Source: an uncultured Dokdonia sp. (GTDB lineage: Bacteria > Bacteroidota > Bacteroidia > Flavobacteriales > Flavobacteriaceae). From it: 64,000 bases of DNA. Location: NCBI RefSeq assembly GCF_937910895.1, contig NZ_CALEMI010000052.1:124001-188000 (forward strand). Reading direction: 5' to 3'. Below the pieces are notes generated by a model. That model ran no database searches, was not told the origin of the DNA, and saw only the letters and a list, made by a program, of their open reading frames with translations. The translations under genes were made by a program, and so were the position numbers. This document shows, piece after piece, positions 21,801 through 29,640 of the stretch (positions are counted from its first letter, which is position 1; each line of letters starts with the position of its first letter).

Positions 21801-24800
21801 AGTGCTCTACATCGAGAGTTCCTTCCAACTCAAATGAACCTGGAATGTTGTAAGCTTTATTGCCTCCTTCAAACTGACTTAAAATCCATAAACGATGTTG
21901 TGAAGATGTCAATACATAATCTTTCTGAACAGGCGCTTTTGGAATGGTACCATACGTGCGATTTCCTAATTTAGGAATCATAGACGCTATTGTAGGATTA
22001 AGAAACATATCTTTTATGGTGATATCATATCCTAATCTACTTTTTATCTTATTAACAACTAGTGTCATTTTAAGGCTATGTCCTCCAAGCTCAAAGAAAT
22101 TATCTGTAAGTCCTATATTCTCTATACCTAATACTTCTTGCCATATAGTCACTAGCTGTCTTTCTATTGTAGTTGTAGGTGCTACATACTCATTTTTAAT
22201 TCTATCTTTAGACTGTATAGATGGCAATGCCTTCTTGTCTGTTTTACCATTAGAAGTTAAAGGGATTGCTGCTAACTCTACATAGTAATTAGGCAACATA
22301 TAATCGGGTAATTGATCACTTAGTTTGATACGTAATTCTTGTTTGTCTATTGGGTTATTACCCACAATATAAGCGACAATAGCCTGATCACCTTCTACTT
22401 CTTTAACAACGACAACGCATTGATTAATGATTTCTTGAGAAGATAGAGCGTTCTCTATTTCTCCTAATTCTATACGATATCCTCTTACTTTAACCTGATC
22501 ATCCTTACGACCTAAAAATTCTATTGTCCCGTCTGACAACCATCTGGCAACATCTCCTGTTTTATAAAGCCTTGCTCCCTCTATAAAAGGGTGTGTAACA
22601 AATTTTTCTTTGGTTAATTCTTCTTGGTGTAAATAGCCTCTAGATAGCCCATCCCCAGAGATACATAGCTCTCCATAAACCCCTATAGGTTGTAATGATA
22701 AATCATCAGATAGGATATACACCTCCGTATTTGTTACAGGTGTTCCTATTGATATAATATCATTCTCTAAATGACTTTCATCAACTTTACACATAGTAGA
22801 ACTAATCGTAGTCTCAGTAGGACCGTATTCATTATAAAAATCTGCAACAGCATATAGCTTTTGAGCTAGATTCTTTGTACAAGCTTCTCCACCTGCAATA
22901 ATTCTACGTAAATCTTTACAACCGCTAAGGTCATCCAAATGTTCTAAATAACTTGGCGTTGCATGAATGTGTGTGATAGCATATTCTTGTAATACTTTCG
23001 TAAAATCTACCGGATCTAGTATACGATCTTTAGACACCGCAACTAGCGTGGCTCCGTGTAAAAATGCTAAAAATATTTGCTCCATAGAAGCATCAAAAGA
23101 TGGGTTTGAAAATTGTAATACACGTTCTGAACTACTAAAATCAAAAGCTTTCCCTTGACCCACAATATAATTAACTAAACTCTTATGCTCAATCATCACG
23201 CCTTTAGGATTTCCTGTTGATCCTGATGTATAAATAATATATGCAAGGTTAGTGGTCTCTAAAGAAACCATTGGCAATTGTGTATTATAACGATCTTTTT
23301 TTGCAACAAAATCTGATATGAATCTAGCGTCTATTGTAACCTTGCTATTACTATCATTTTCTATATATTCAATACGCTGTTGTGGATAACTAGGATCTAC
23401 TGGAACATACGCTCCTCCTGTTTTTAAAATCGCTAATAGCGAAATATATAACCACTCACTACGCTCTAATTTTACAGTGACTAAATCTTCTATTTCAATA
23501 TCAAAATTAGTCAATAAGTAATTAGCCAATTGACTTGAAACAGCATCTAGTTCTCTATACGTAAATTTATCACCATCAAACTCTAACGCAATAGCATCTG
23601 GTGTATTTTCAACTTGTGCTACAAACAGATCAACAACTGTTTTTTCTGATGGGTACACAGCTCTTGTCGCATTAAAATCCTCTAACAGCATTTCTTTTTC
23701 TGCTTCTGCAATATAATTTATGGCTGTTAAAGATTGTGTTGGATTTATGATAAGACTTTCTAAGATATTTAGATACGCCATCAAAATACGCTCCATGGTC
23801 GTATGCATAAATATATCTGCATTATAATCCCACTCTATAGAAATTCTTCTATCCTGTTGATTTCCTACTGTATAATCTATCTGCTCATAAATGGTATTTA
23901 TGACAACACTTATGTCAAATTGCGAAGCTTTATTATGCCCTTTTATAATTTCAATCTCGGCATCAAGCAAAGACATACTTTGTATAGGGACGTTTATAAA
24001 GCTAAACATATATTGAAAAAGTGGATGCACATGTAATCCTCTTTCTGGATTGATTCTCTCTACTACTTTTCCAAAAGGAGTATCTTCTTGCGCATACGCA
24101 TCTAGACATGTTTCTTTCACTTCCTGAAGTACATCTATAAGGGTACTATCAGGAGCAAATGTTGTTCTCAAAGCAATGGTATTTACAATCATTCCAAGTA
24201 CTTCCTGAAACTCTTTATAGCCTCTATTGGCTACTGCGGTACCAACACAGATATCTGTCTGATTACTAAATTTGTGCAATGCAATTTTAAACGCTGTAAT
24301 CATTGTGATAAACAATGAAACATTTTGTTTTTCTGAAAATTTTCTCAACTTTTCAGAAAATTCTAATGAAAATACATGAAAGATAGACCCTCCATTTTTA
24401 CTAGCTGTTTCTGGTCTATTATAGTCTAGGGGTAATAATTTCTCATTAGAGAAACCTTCAAATTTTTCTTCCCAGAAATCTAATTTCTCTCTGAGTACGC
24501 TTTCGCGAAAGCTTTCTTTTTCCCAGTAGGCGTAGTCTTTAAAAGTTACCTTAGGTTTTTTAACCTCAAATGCTGGGTTTCTTTTTAATTCATTATAAAT
24601 ATCTACAAAATCTCTAAATAAAATACCTTGTGTCCACCCATCTAAGATCAAGTGGTGTTCACAGAATAAAAGCACATTTTCTTCTGCTGAAAACTTAAGT
24701 AATTCAACTCTAAAAAGAGGTCCTTCTTCTATTTCAAAAGAGACACTTTCTAAGGCATCAAGGCGATCAGTAATCATTTTTTCCTTTGCATCTTCTTTTA

Positions 24801-27800
24801 TTTCTCTACAGTTTGTAACAGGAATCTGATACGCATAAGGAGATAATATTTTCTGATAAGGCACGCCTTCATTATTAACGAAAACGGTTCTTAAAATCTC
24901 GTGCTTTTCTATAAGTTTAGAAAACGTTTTTTCTAATATTTGTACATCAACACATCCTGTTAATCGAATAGCTCTTGATACATGATACGAAGTGTCTTCT
25001 GTATCCAACTGATTCAGAAACCACAACCTATCTTGAGCATACGATAATGGATAAAATTCCTGAGTAGGCGCTATAATATTTTGAATCTCTTTTTTATCAA
25101 GCGTAGGAACAAGTTCGCCAAGCTCTTTGATTGTAGGAGATTTATAGAAATCTTTTAATGATAACTCAACTCCTTTCTGATCTCTTAAATTACTAATAAA
25201 CTGATTTGCGAGTAATGAATGTCCTCCTAATTCAAAGAAACTTACCGTAACATCTACCTCATCTAACTTTAATAACTCTTGCCAGATAGCTGCAATCTCT
25301 TTTTCTTCTTTTGTAGAAGGAAGTTCAACAACTTGATTTGTATTTACAGTGACTGCTTCTGGTAAACTTTTAATATCTATTTTACCATTTGGTAATAAAG
25401 GAATTGCGTCTATGATTACAAAATGGGTTGGAATCATAAACTCTGGCAGATATTCTTTTAGATCTACGACCAATGCATTTATGTTTACAAAAGATCCATT
25501 TGCTACGAGATAGGCAATTAAAATAGGCATTTCTTTTACCTCTTTAATACACACATAACTATCTATAACATATACATTTGCTTGTTGTATCGCTTGTTCA
25601 ATCTCACCTATTTCTATTCGATATCCTTTATAACTTAACTGATTATCTTTTCTTCCGTAGAAAATGAGGTTATTATCAATATCCCATTTTCCAAGATCAC
25701 CTGTCTTATAAATGCGTTTTCCATCTATATTTAAAAATGCCTGATCTGTAAGTTCTTTCTTATTCAAATAAGAAACAGCAAGTCCGATACCTGAAAGTCC
25801 GATCTCCCCGATCGCTCCTTTAGGTAATATTTTTGTGCCATCCAGAAGATACACCCCTCTATTTGTAATAGGTTTCCCTATAGGCAGTGAAACATCTGTT
25901 TTTGTTACTTTATGATAGGTTGCACAAACAGTACTCTCTGTAGGTCCGTATGTATTATATACATGATACATATCTATAAGTTGATCTACCTGATGAGGTT
26001 TTAGTACGTCACCTCCACTAATAAGTGTTTTAAAGTGTAGATCATATTTTGTATGATTATCATTAAGATATTGTAATACAAAAGGATTTGTACTTAATAG
26101 AGTAACCTTATAATACTCACATTCTTGAAGTAAGTTATTAAAGTCTTTCGTATCATTTGCGATAACTAGATTTCCACCTACCGATAGGATAGGGAAAATT
26201 TCTTCAATAGAAGTATCAAAAGAAGTAGACGCTTGTTGTAAAACAACATCTTGCTGGCTAAGAGTAAAATAATCTCTAAATGTCAATATATAGTCATATA
26301 AAGATGTGTGATTAATCACAACCCCTTTAGGTTTTCCTGTTGAACCAGAAGTATATATAATATAGGCGTTATCGCTAGGCTCTAGCTGGACAGGAGTATA
26401 ATTCTCTAAAGATGTATACGCATCTAAAATGGTATCTATATTACATTCTATTGCTTCTGCTATTGTTTGAGAAGCTGAATCTGTTAAGATAAAGTCTAAT
26501 TGAGCATCTTCTATAAGATATTGCTTTCTTTCTTGTGGATATGTATCATCAATTGGCACATACATAGCACCTGTTTTTAATGCCGCAAGAATCCCAACAA
26601 TACTTTTTTCTGATCTTGAAAGCATCACACCTACTTTATCTCCTCTTTTAACACCCTTAACTTGTAAGTATGAAGCTACCGTATTTGCATACTTTTCGAG
26701 TTTCTCATAAGTTAGCGAAGTAGATTGATAAGTGACTGCTGTTTTAGAAGGATACTTAGATAGTGCAAGATTCCAAAGATCTAAAAAGGTTTCTTCAGGT
26801 CGTTGTATATGGACTCCATTTGAAATGGCATATACTTCTTTTAATTGCGCTTTACTAGCGATTTGAATTTCAGCGATCGTCGTGTCCTTAATATCTTTTA
26901 AATGTGTTAGCACATTTTTAAAAGAAGTAATGATTTGATCTGCATCAGATCTAGAAACGTATTTTTCATTAATATCAAATCTAAAACTAATCTTTCTATT
27001 CATATCTTCAAAAACATGTATAGAGATAGGATCTTCTTCACTATCGTTAGATAAAGGGTAAATCTCAGTTAAGTTTCCTGAAAACTCAGCTTCATATTGC
27101 ATACGCTCGTATGATAGGCGTACATCATATAGTTTTGATGCTTCTTGAGATAGGTTTCTTAGTATATCTGCTTGCTGAAAACGCTGATGTCTATAGCACA
27201 TAAAAAGTGTACTCTTTATTTCTTTTATAAAATCAATAACAGATGTTGTTGATTCTAATGAAAGTTTTAAAGGGAGTAAACTTAAAAAAGGACCGAACGT
27301 ACGTTTTTCGGCTGCATTTTTTCTATTCAAAATAGGCATTCCAAGATTTACTTCATCTGTATTATAGTATTTTGATAGTATTATTGAAAAACATCCTAAT
27401 AACAAATGAAAGATGCCTAGGCGTTCGGTTTTTGCAAATTCCCAAAAAGCTTCATTTTCATTTTCAGATAAAGCAAGTTCAATATTACAGTGACTTGTAG
27501 TCTTATTGGTACCTGTATAAATTAAGGATGGTAATTCTGCATAGCGGTCTAACCAAAAATCTCTATCATTAGAAAACTCATCAGAATTTCTATATGCCTC
27601 CTCAGAAGTTATAAAAGCCTCATACGAATAAGTATTCTTTTCTATACAAGCATCATCATAAGCTAAGTCAGTATTGAGTTGTTCATATATTCTTTTCACT
27701 TTAGTATATAATAACTGAAAAGAAAAACCATCAGATATGATATGGTGCAGTTTTGAATACCATATATAAGATGTAGGTGTTATTTTTATAAGCCACATCT

Positions 27801-28137
27801 TATATAATTGTTCGTCATTTTTAAGATCAAAAGGAATTACAAAATCTTCTTCTATAGCTTTTATAGCTTTTGATTTATCAGATTCTTCTAGATAGGTTAA
27901 AGCTAGATTAGGATCTATATCCTGAATGGTATATACTGGGAATCCACTCTTTTCTTCAAAACAAAAAGAAAAGATATCGTTCTCCTTTGCTAAAATATCA
28001 ATGGCAAGTCGAAAGCGATCTATATTAATACTCCCTTTTATAAATGCGTAACCCCCAATATTATATTTTGGAGACTCGCTTTCAAGCATCTGATCTAGCC
28101 AGATATACTTCTGTACGTTTGTGACATTATTTTTCAT
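18811..28137 (-). CDS. Non-ribosomal peptide synthetase NRPS1, starter C domain plus three modules
   Basis: 3108 aa, C-A-PCP-C-A-PCP-C-A-PCP, without an N-terminal docking domain, so this is the first protein of the line. HHxxxDG motifs are at 131-137 (HHIISDG), near 1161 (HHLILDG) and near 2206 (HHIISDG). Adenylation cores lie near 591, 1631 and 2668. Carrier serines are at about 974, 2021 (LGGHS) and 3053 (LGGNS). Codes by eye: DTESIGTVCK (close to the bacitracin Lys code), DAEHIGEISK (unassigned; Glu at 239 often goes with basic substrates) and DLYNNALTYK (Ala-like). An N-terminal C domain with an intact catalytic motif suggests lipo- or acyl-initiation, which is inference. The start ATG overlaps the antiterminator stop by one base (TGATG), so translation is probably coupled. 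The tail ends VDELTI. Confidence 0.97.
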   Translation of the reverse strand: MKNNVTNVQKYIWLDQMLESESPKYNIGGYAFIKGSINIDRFRLAIDILAKENDIFSFCFEEKSGFPVYTIQDIDPNLALTYLEESDKSKAIKAIEEDFVIPFDLKNDEQLYKMWLIKITPTSYIWYSKLHHIISDGFSFQLLYTKVKRIYEQLNTDLAYDDACIEKNTYSYEAFITSEEAYRNSDEFSNDRDFWLDRYAELPSLIYTGTNKTTSHCNIELALSENENEAFWEFAKTERLGIFHLLLGCFSIILSKYYNTDEVNLGMPILNRKNAAEKRTFGPFLSLLPLKLSLESTTSVIDFIKEIKSTLFMCYRHQRFQQADILRNLSQEASKLYDVRLSYERMQYEAEFSGNLTEIYPLSNDSEEDPISIHVFEDMNRKISFRFDINEKYVSRSDADQIITSFKNVLTHLKDIKDTTIAEIQIASKAQLKEVYAISNGVHIQRPEETFLDLWNLALSKYPSKTAVTYQSTSLTYEKLEKYANTVASYLQVKGVKRGDKVGVMLSRSEKSIVGILAALKTGAMYVPIDDTYPQERKQYLIEDAQLDFILTDSASQTIAEAIECNIDTILDAYTSLENYTPVQLEPSDNAYIIYTSGSTGKPKGVVINHTSLYDYILTFRDYFTLSQQDVVLQQASTSFDTSIEEIFPILSVGGNLVIANDTKDFNNLLQECEYYKVTLLSTNPFVLQYLNDNHTKYDLHFKTLISGGDVLKPHQVDQLIDMYHVYNTYGPTESTVCATYHKVTKTDVSLPIGKPITNRGVYLLDGTKILPKGAIGEIGLSGIGLAVSYLNKKELTDQAFLNIDGKRIYKTGDLGKWDIDNNLIFYGRKDNQLSYKGYRIEIGEIEQAIQQANVYVIDSYVCIKEVKEMPILIAYLVANGSFVNINALVVDLKEYLPEFMIPTHFVIIDAIPLLPNGKIDIKSLPEAVTVNTNQVVELPSTKEEKEIAAIWQELLKLDEVDVTVSFFELGGHSLLANQFISNLRDQKGVELSLKDFYKSPTIKELGELVPTLDKKEIQNIIAPTQEFYPLSYAQDRLWFLNQLDTEDTSYHVSRAIRLTGCVDVQILEKTFSKLIEKHEILRTVFVNNEGVPYQKILSPYAYQIPVTNCREIKEDAKEKMITDRLDALESVSFEIEEGPLFRVELLKFSAEENVLLFCEHHLILDGWTQGILFRDFVDIYNELKRNPAFEVKKPKVTFKDYAYWEKESFRESVLREKLDFWEEKFEGFSNEKLLPLDYNRPETASKNGGSIFHVFSLEFSEKLRKFSEKQNVSLFITMITAFKIALHKFSNQTDICVGTAVANRGYKEFQEVLGMIVNTIALRTTFAPDSTLIDVLQEVKETCLDAYAQEDTPFGKVVERINPERGLHVHPLFQYMFSFINVPIQSMSLLDAEIEIIKGHNKASQFDISVVINTIYEQIDYTVGNQQDRRISIEWDYNADIFMHTTMERILMAYLNILESLIINPTQSLTAINYIAEAEKEMLLEDFNATRAVYPSEKTVVDLFVAQVENTPDAIALEFDGDKFTYRELDAVSSQLANYLLTNFDIEIEDLVTVKLERSEWLYISLLAILKTGGAYVPVDPSYPQQRIEYIENDSNSKVTIDARFISDFVAKKDRYNTQLPMVSLETTNLAYIIYTSGSTGNPKGVMIEHKSLVNYIVGQGKAFDFSSSERVLQFSNPSFDASMEQIFLAFLHGATLVAVSKDRILDPVDFTKVLQEYAITHIHATPSYLEHLDDLSGCKDLRRIIAGGEACTKNLAQKLYAVADFYNEYGPTETTISSTMCKVDESHLENDIISIGTPVTNTEVYILSDDLSLQPIGVYGELCISGDGLSRGYLHQEELTKEKFVTHPFIEGARLYKTGDVARWLSDGTIEFLGRKDDQVKVRGYRIELGEIENALSSQEIINQCVVVVKEVEGDQAIVAYIVGNNPIDKQELRIKLSDQLPDYMLPNYYVELAAIPLTSNGKTDKKALPSIQSKDRIKNEYVAPTTTIERQLVTIWQEVLGIENIGLTDNFFELGGHSLKMTLVVNKIKSRLGYDITIKDMFLNPTIASMIPKLGNRTYGTIPKAPVQKDYVLTSSQHRLWILSQFEGGNKAYNIPGSFELEGTLDVEHLKEAFYTVIARHEVLRTFFKRNEEGEVRQYIVDALAIEFDIDCYDYSEVKDQEAALEKRVANSYKYQFDLGEAPLVRVTLVRLSDDRHVLLFNMHHIISDGWSMEILSKEFITIYDHLVRAKEIYLPELTVQYKDYASWMRSDAQASSFKISEEYWLNTFSGDLPVLDLPTNKMRPKIKTYVGDSLTYDFSKDVSANLRVFSEKQSASLFMVLMAGVNGILSRYTNTTDIIVGTPMAGREHSDLENQVGLYLNTLAIRTTFEKEVTFEELLTIQKENLLNAYSHQGYPLDQLVEKLGLGRDTSRSALFDVLVVFQNQQDIFDATHLDVEELSIRPYTGYKRKVSQFDLSFIFSEKSGQLSLQIEYNTDIYEVDFVERLCYHFNNFLLEGIQTPNQRVASLNYLGSSEESQLLYDFNDTTVAYPDTTMVDLFVAQASKTPNATALVFEDQTYTYREIDKVSNELAHYLLVHYDLGVEDLVGVKLDRNEWLLISLLAVLKAGCAYVPLDTKYPAQRISYIENDSNCKVTIDATVLTTFKKADTISNTLPKVPFNSDHLAYIIYTSGSTGKPKGVMITHKNASSMLHWSMREFSDTNFDILYAVTSHCFDLSVYEFFYPLSVGKQIRLLPNGLSIGDYIDTDKNVLINTVPSVIQTLIEKEVSFKNVVGINLAGEAFPIATANYFEGSGIAVRNLYGPSEDTTYSSYYRVAGFYTGAVPIGKAIDNTQFYIVSETLSLQPIGVIGEICISGDGLSSGYLNKHSLTAESFVENRFRESGKLYKTGDLGKRLADGTIVYLGRKDSQVKIRGHRIELGEVEYVLQRQTSIDQAVVVVSTIQGNNTIVSYLVSSETIDKQQLRISLSKELPEYMLPSYYVFLDEMPLTPNGKIDKKGLPLVSPEDVIQRTYVVPSNDLEKELVIIWEEVLGIEGIGITDNFFELGGNSLKATVLVNRINKAYDTRFSIQDLYETQEIIGVSKKLQFIVFQNQLKVDSVDELTI
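19480..19493. repeat. Dispersed palindrome inside NRPS1 module 3
   Basis: Exact GCTTTCGCGAAAGC, again RFRES before YKTGD. Confidence 0.9.
24499..24512. repeat. Dispersed palindrome inside NRPS1 condensation domain 2
   Basis: Exact GCTTTCGCGAAAGC, read as SFRES, at a place unrelated to the adenylation-domain copies. Confidence 0.9.
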
Positions 28138-28664
28138 CAGACTGCTTTTGATAATTTAGACAAATAGTGAGAAGGTAATGTTGCCGTAATATTTTGATTG
28201 ATAGAATCCATACGAACAACAATCTTATTGTTATTATTTATATTTAGAATTTCACATTCTAATCCAGTAAAGGCGCCGCATTGAATCATTGCTATTTCAC
28301 CTTTTTCTAATAATTCTGTATCATTCTTTATATCTTCTATACCGTCAGAACCTAATAGAAATTTAATTTTTTGAATTTCGCTGTCTCTTATAGTGGCATA
28401 TACAGAGCCACATTTTATAAAAGTACAGGCACCATTGATTGAAGATGCTTTGTAAAAATCTTTTGCATTTTCAATCATAACAAATAGATATGATGGAAAA
28501 AGTGGTAACTCTATTACTTTCTTACGATCGCTCCAAGTACGTACTGTCTTTACTAAAGGTAAAAACGGTTGTAATCCAACCTCTCTTAGCAAATTATCTA
28601 CTTTGTGCTCATGGCGTGACTTAACATAAAGAACATGCCAACCTGTTTTTAGAAGTTTTCCCAT
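28137..28664 (-). CDS. NusG-paralog transcription antiterminator (UpxY/LoaP-like)
   Basis: 175 aa. Residues 8-110 look like a NusG N-terminal domain (GWHVLYVKSRHEHKV, then LPLFPSYLFV, a hallmark of this family). Residues about 120-165 resemble a KOW-type domain (GEIAMIQCGAFTGLECEIL). Specialised NusG paralogs of the UpxY (Bacteroides capsule operons) and LoaP (Bacillus polyketide operons) types ride on RNA polymerase and allow read-through of long operons. Here the gene is the first cistron and overlaps NRPS1 by one base, so its natural target is the NRPS operon of more than 28 kb itself. Housekeeping nusG sits among ribosomal genes, which are absent here. The leader upstream is about 320 nt. 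Confidence 0.9.
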   Translation of the reverse strand: MGKLLKTGWHVLYVKSRHEHKVDNLLREVGLQPFLPLVKTVRTWSDRKKVIELPLFPSYLFVMIENAKDFYKASSINGACTFIKCGSVYATIRDSEIQKIKFLLGSDGIEDIKNDTELLEKGEIAMIQCGAFTGLECEILNINNNNKIVVRMDSINQNITATLPSHYLSKLSKAV

Positions 28665-29025
28665 AACTATTGTTTTTAATTATACAATCACTATGTATTA
28701 GCAATTATATGTTTGACGTTTAAATAATAGAGTAGATAAAGAATCTTAAAAAAAAACATAGCTTCGCTTCCTTGACTCACATCACGTTCATTCTTAAAAG
28801 GAAATTATGTTGTAAAAGAAACTGATCTTTATTGTATCCTATAGTTTGATACAGAAACTCTCTTTATACATATATTGAGAGTTGATTTCTGATTACATAT
28901 TAATAATCATTCAATCCAGGTTCAAAATTTCAACTGTTTATAATAAGTGTGCAACAATTTGCTTTACTTATTATTATGGTACAAACATATACCAAAACGA
29001 AGCCTCAAAAAAGTGAACACTGTCC
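28665..29025 (-). promoter_or_regulatory. Long leader and -7 box of the NusG-NRPS operon
   Basis: No gene is seen here. On the minus strand TCGTTTTG (29000-28993) and TATGTTTG (28989-28982) both resemble the Bacteroidota -7 box TAnnTTTG. The first sits exactly 25 bp from the operator, as in the peptide-gene promoter; the second fits the consensus better. Either predicts a 5' leader of about 310-320 nt before the antiterminator gene, room for an RNA element such as LoaP-type proteins need. A run of nine T follows GAAGCTATG in the minus-strand leader (28749-28757), without a convincing stem. Confidence 0.5.
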
Positions 29026-29065
29026 GTTTTCAGGAAAGTCCACCCGTATTTCACGGAAAACAGAC
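29026..29065 (-). promoter_or_regulatory. Bipartite operator upstream of NusG-NRPS operon
   Basis: On the minus strand GTCTGTTTTC (29065-29056) is followed after exactly 21 bp by CCTGAAAAC (29034-29026). The same two boxes with the same 21-bp spacing occur upstream of the 64-aa peptide gene at 31962-32001. A further single box differing by one base (GTAAACAGAC) is at 29236-29245. The AraC-type regulator encoded next door is the obvious candidate ligand, by inference. Confidence 0.65.
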
Positions 29066-29640
29066 GCTCTAATTAAATTTTAAATATTTTAAAATCAACT
29101 ACTTAAGTGAAAATAAATAAATATCACTATAAAACACTCCTTCTAAAGCTATGTAGATAGAAAAGACCATAAATCCAGTTATATTTACCTTGATTTCATT
29201 CTAGAAAGCAATAATGATACAGAAGAATTTTAATCGTAAACAGACGTTTGTTGCAAAATAAAGCAGATAATAGCAATATTCAGAAATAAAATACTTGTAT
29301 ATTATTAAGAAGTTAACGTAACTTGTAAACTTAATATGGGTTTAATGGGTAACAAAATTGAATTATACTAACCTTATTATATAGAGATGCTTTATAAATT
29401 TAATTAGAAAACAAAATGATCTATAGTATATCTTTGGAAAAGTGTACTATCTAATTAGTATTTTAAGGCTTACAAAACAATAAAGTGTATACTCTACGCA
29501 ATTATGCAAATAACGATAATTCAAAAAAATGACTAAAAAAGTACTATCATATAATTAGAGACAATCTTTATCCTTCCCCCTCTTGTAAATTCTAGGGTTA
29601 AAAACTTAAGAACTCGCATTTAAAAAATATCTTTCTAGAT
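29066..29640. other. AT-rich intergenic region before the TPR/AraC regulator
   Basis: No coding region is supported. Apart from the single operator-like half site GTAAACAGAC at 29236-29245, I see no clear promoter, RNA gene or repeat. Confidence 0.5.

Noticed and set aside
1-28137. Epimerization, methyltransferase or thioesterase domains in the NRPS proteins
   Set aside because: All inter-carrier regions are filled by ordinary C and A domains; no GxSxG thioesterase or extra domain is seen in the window.
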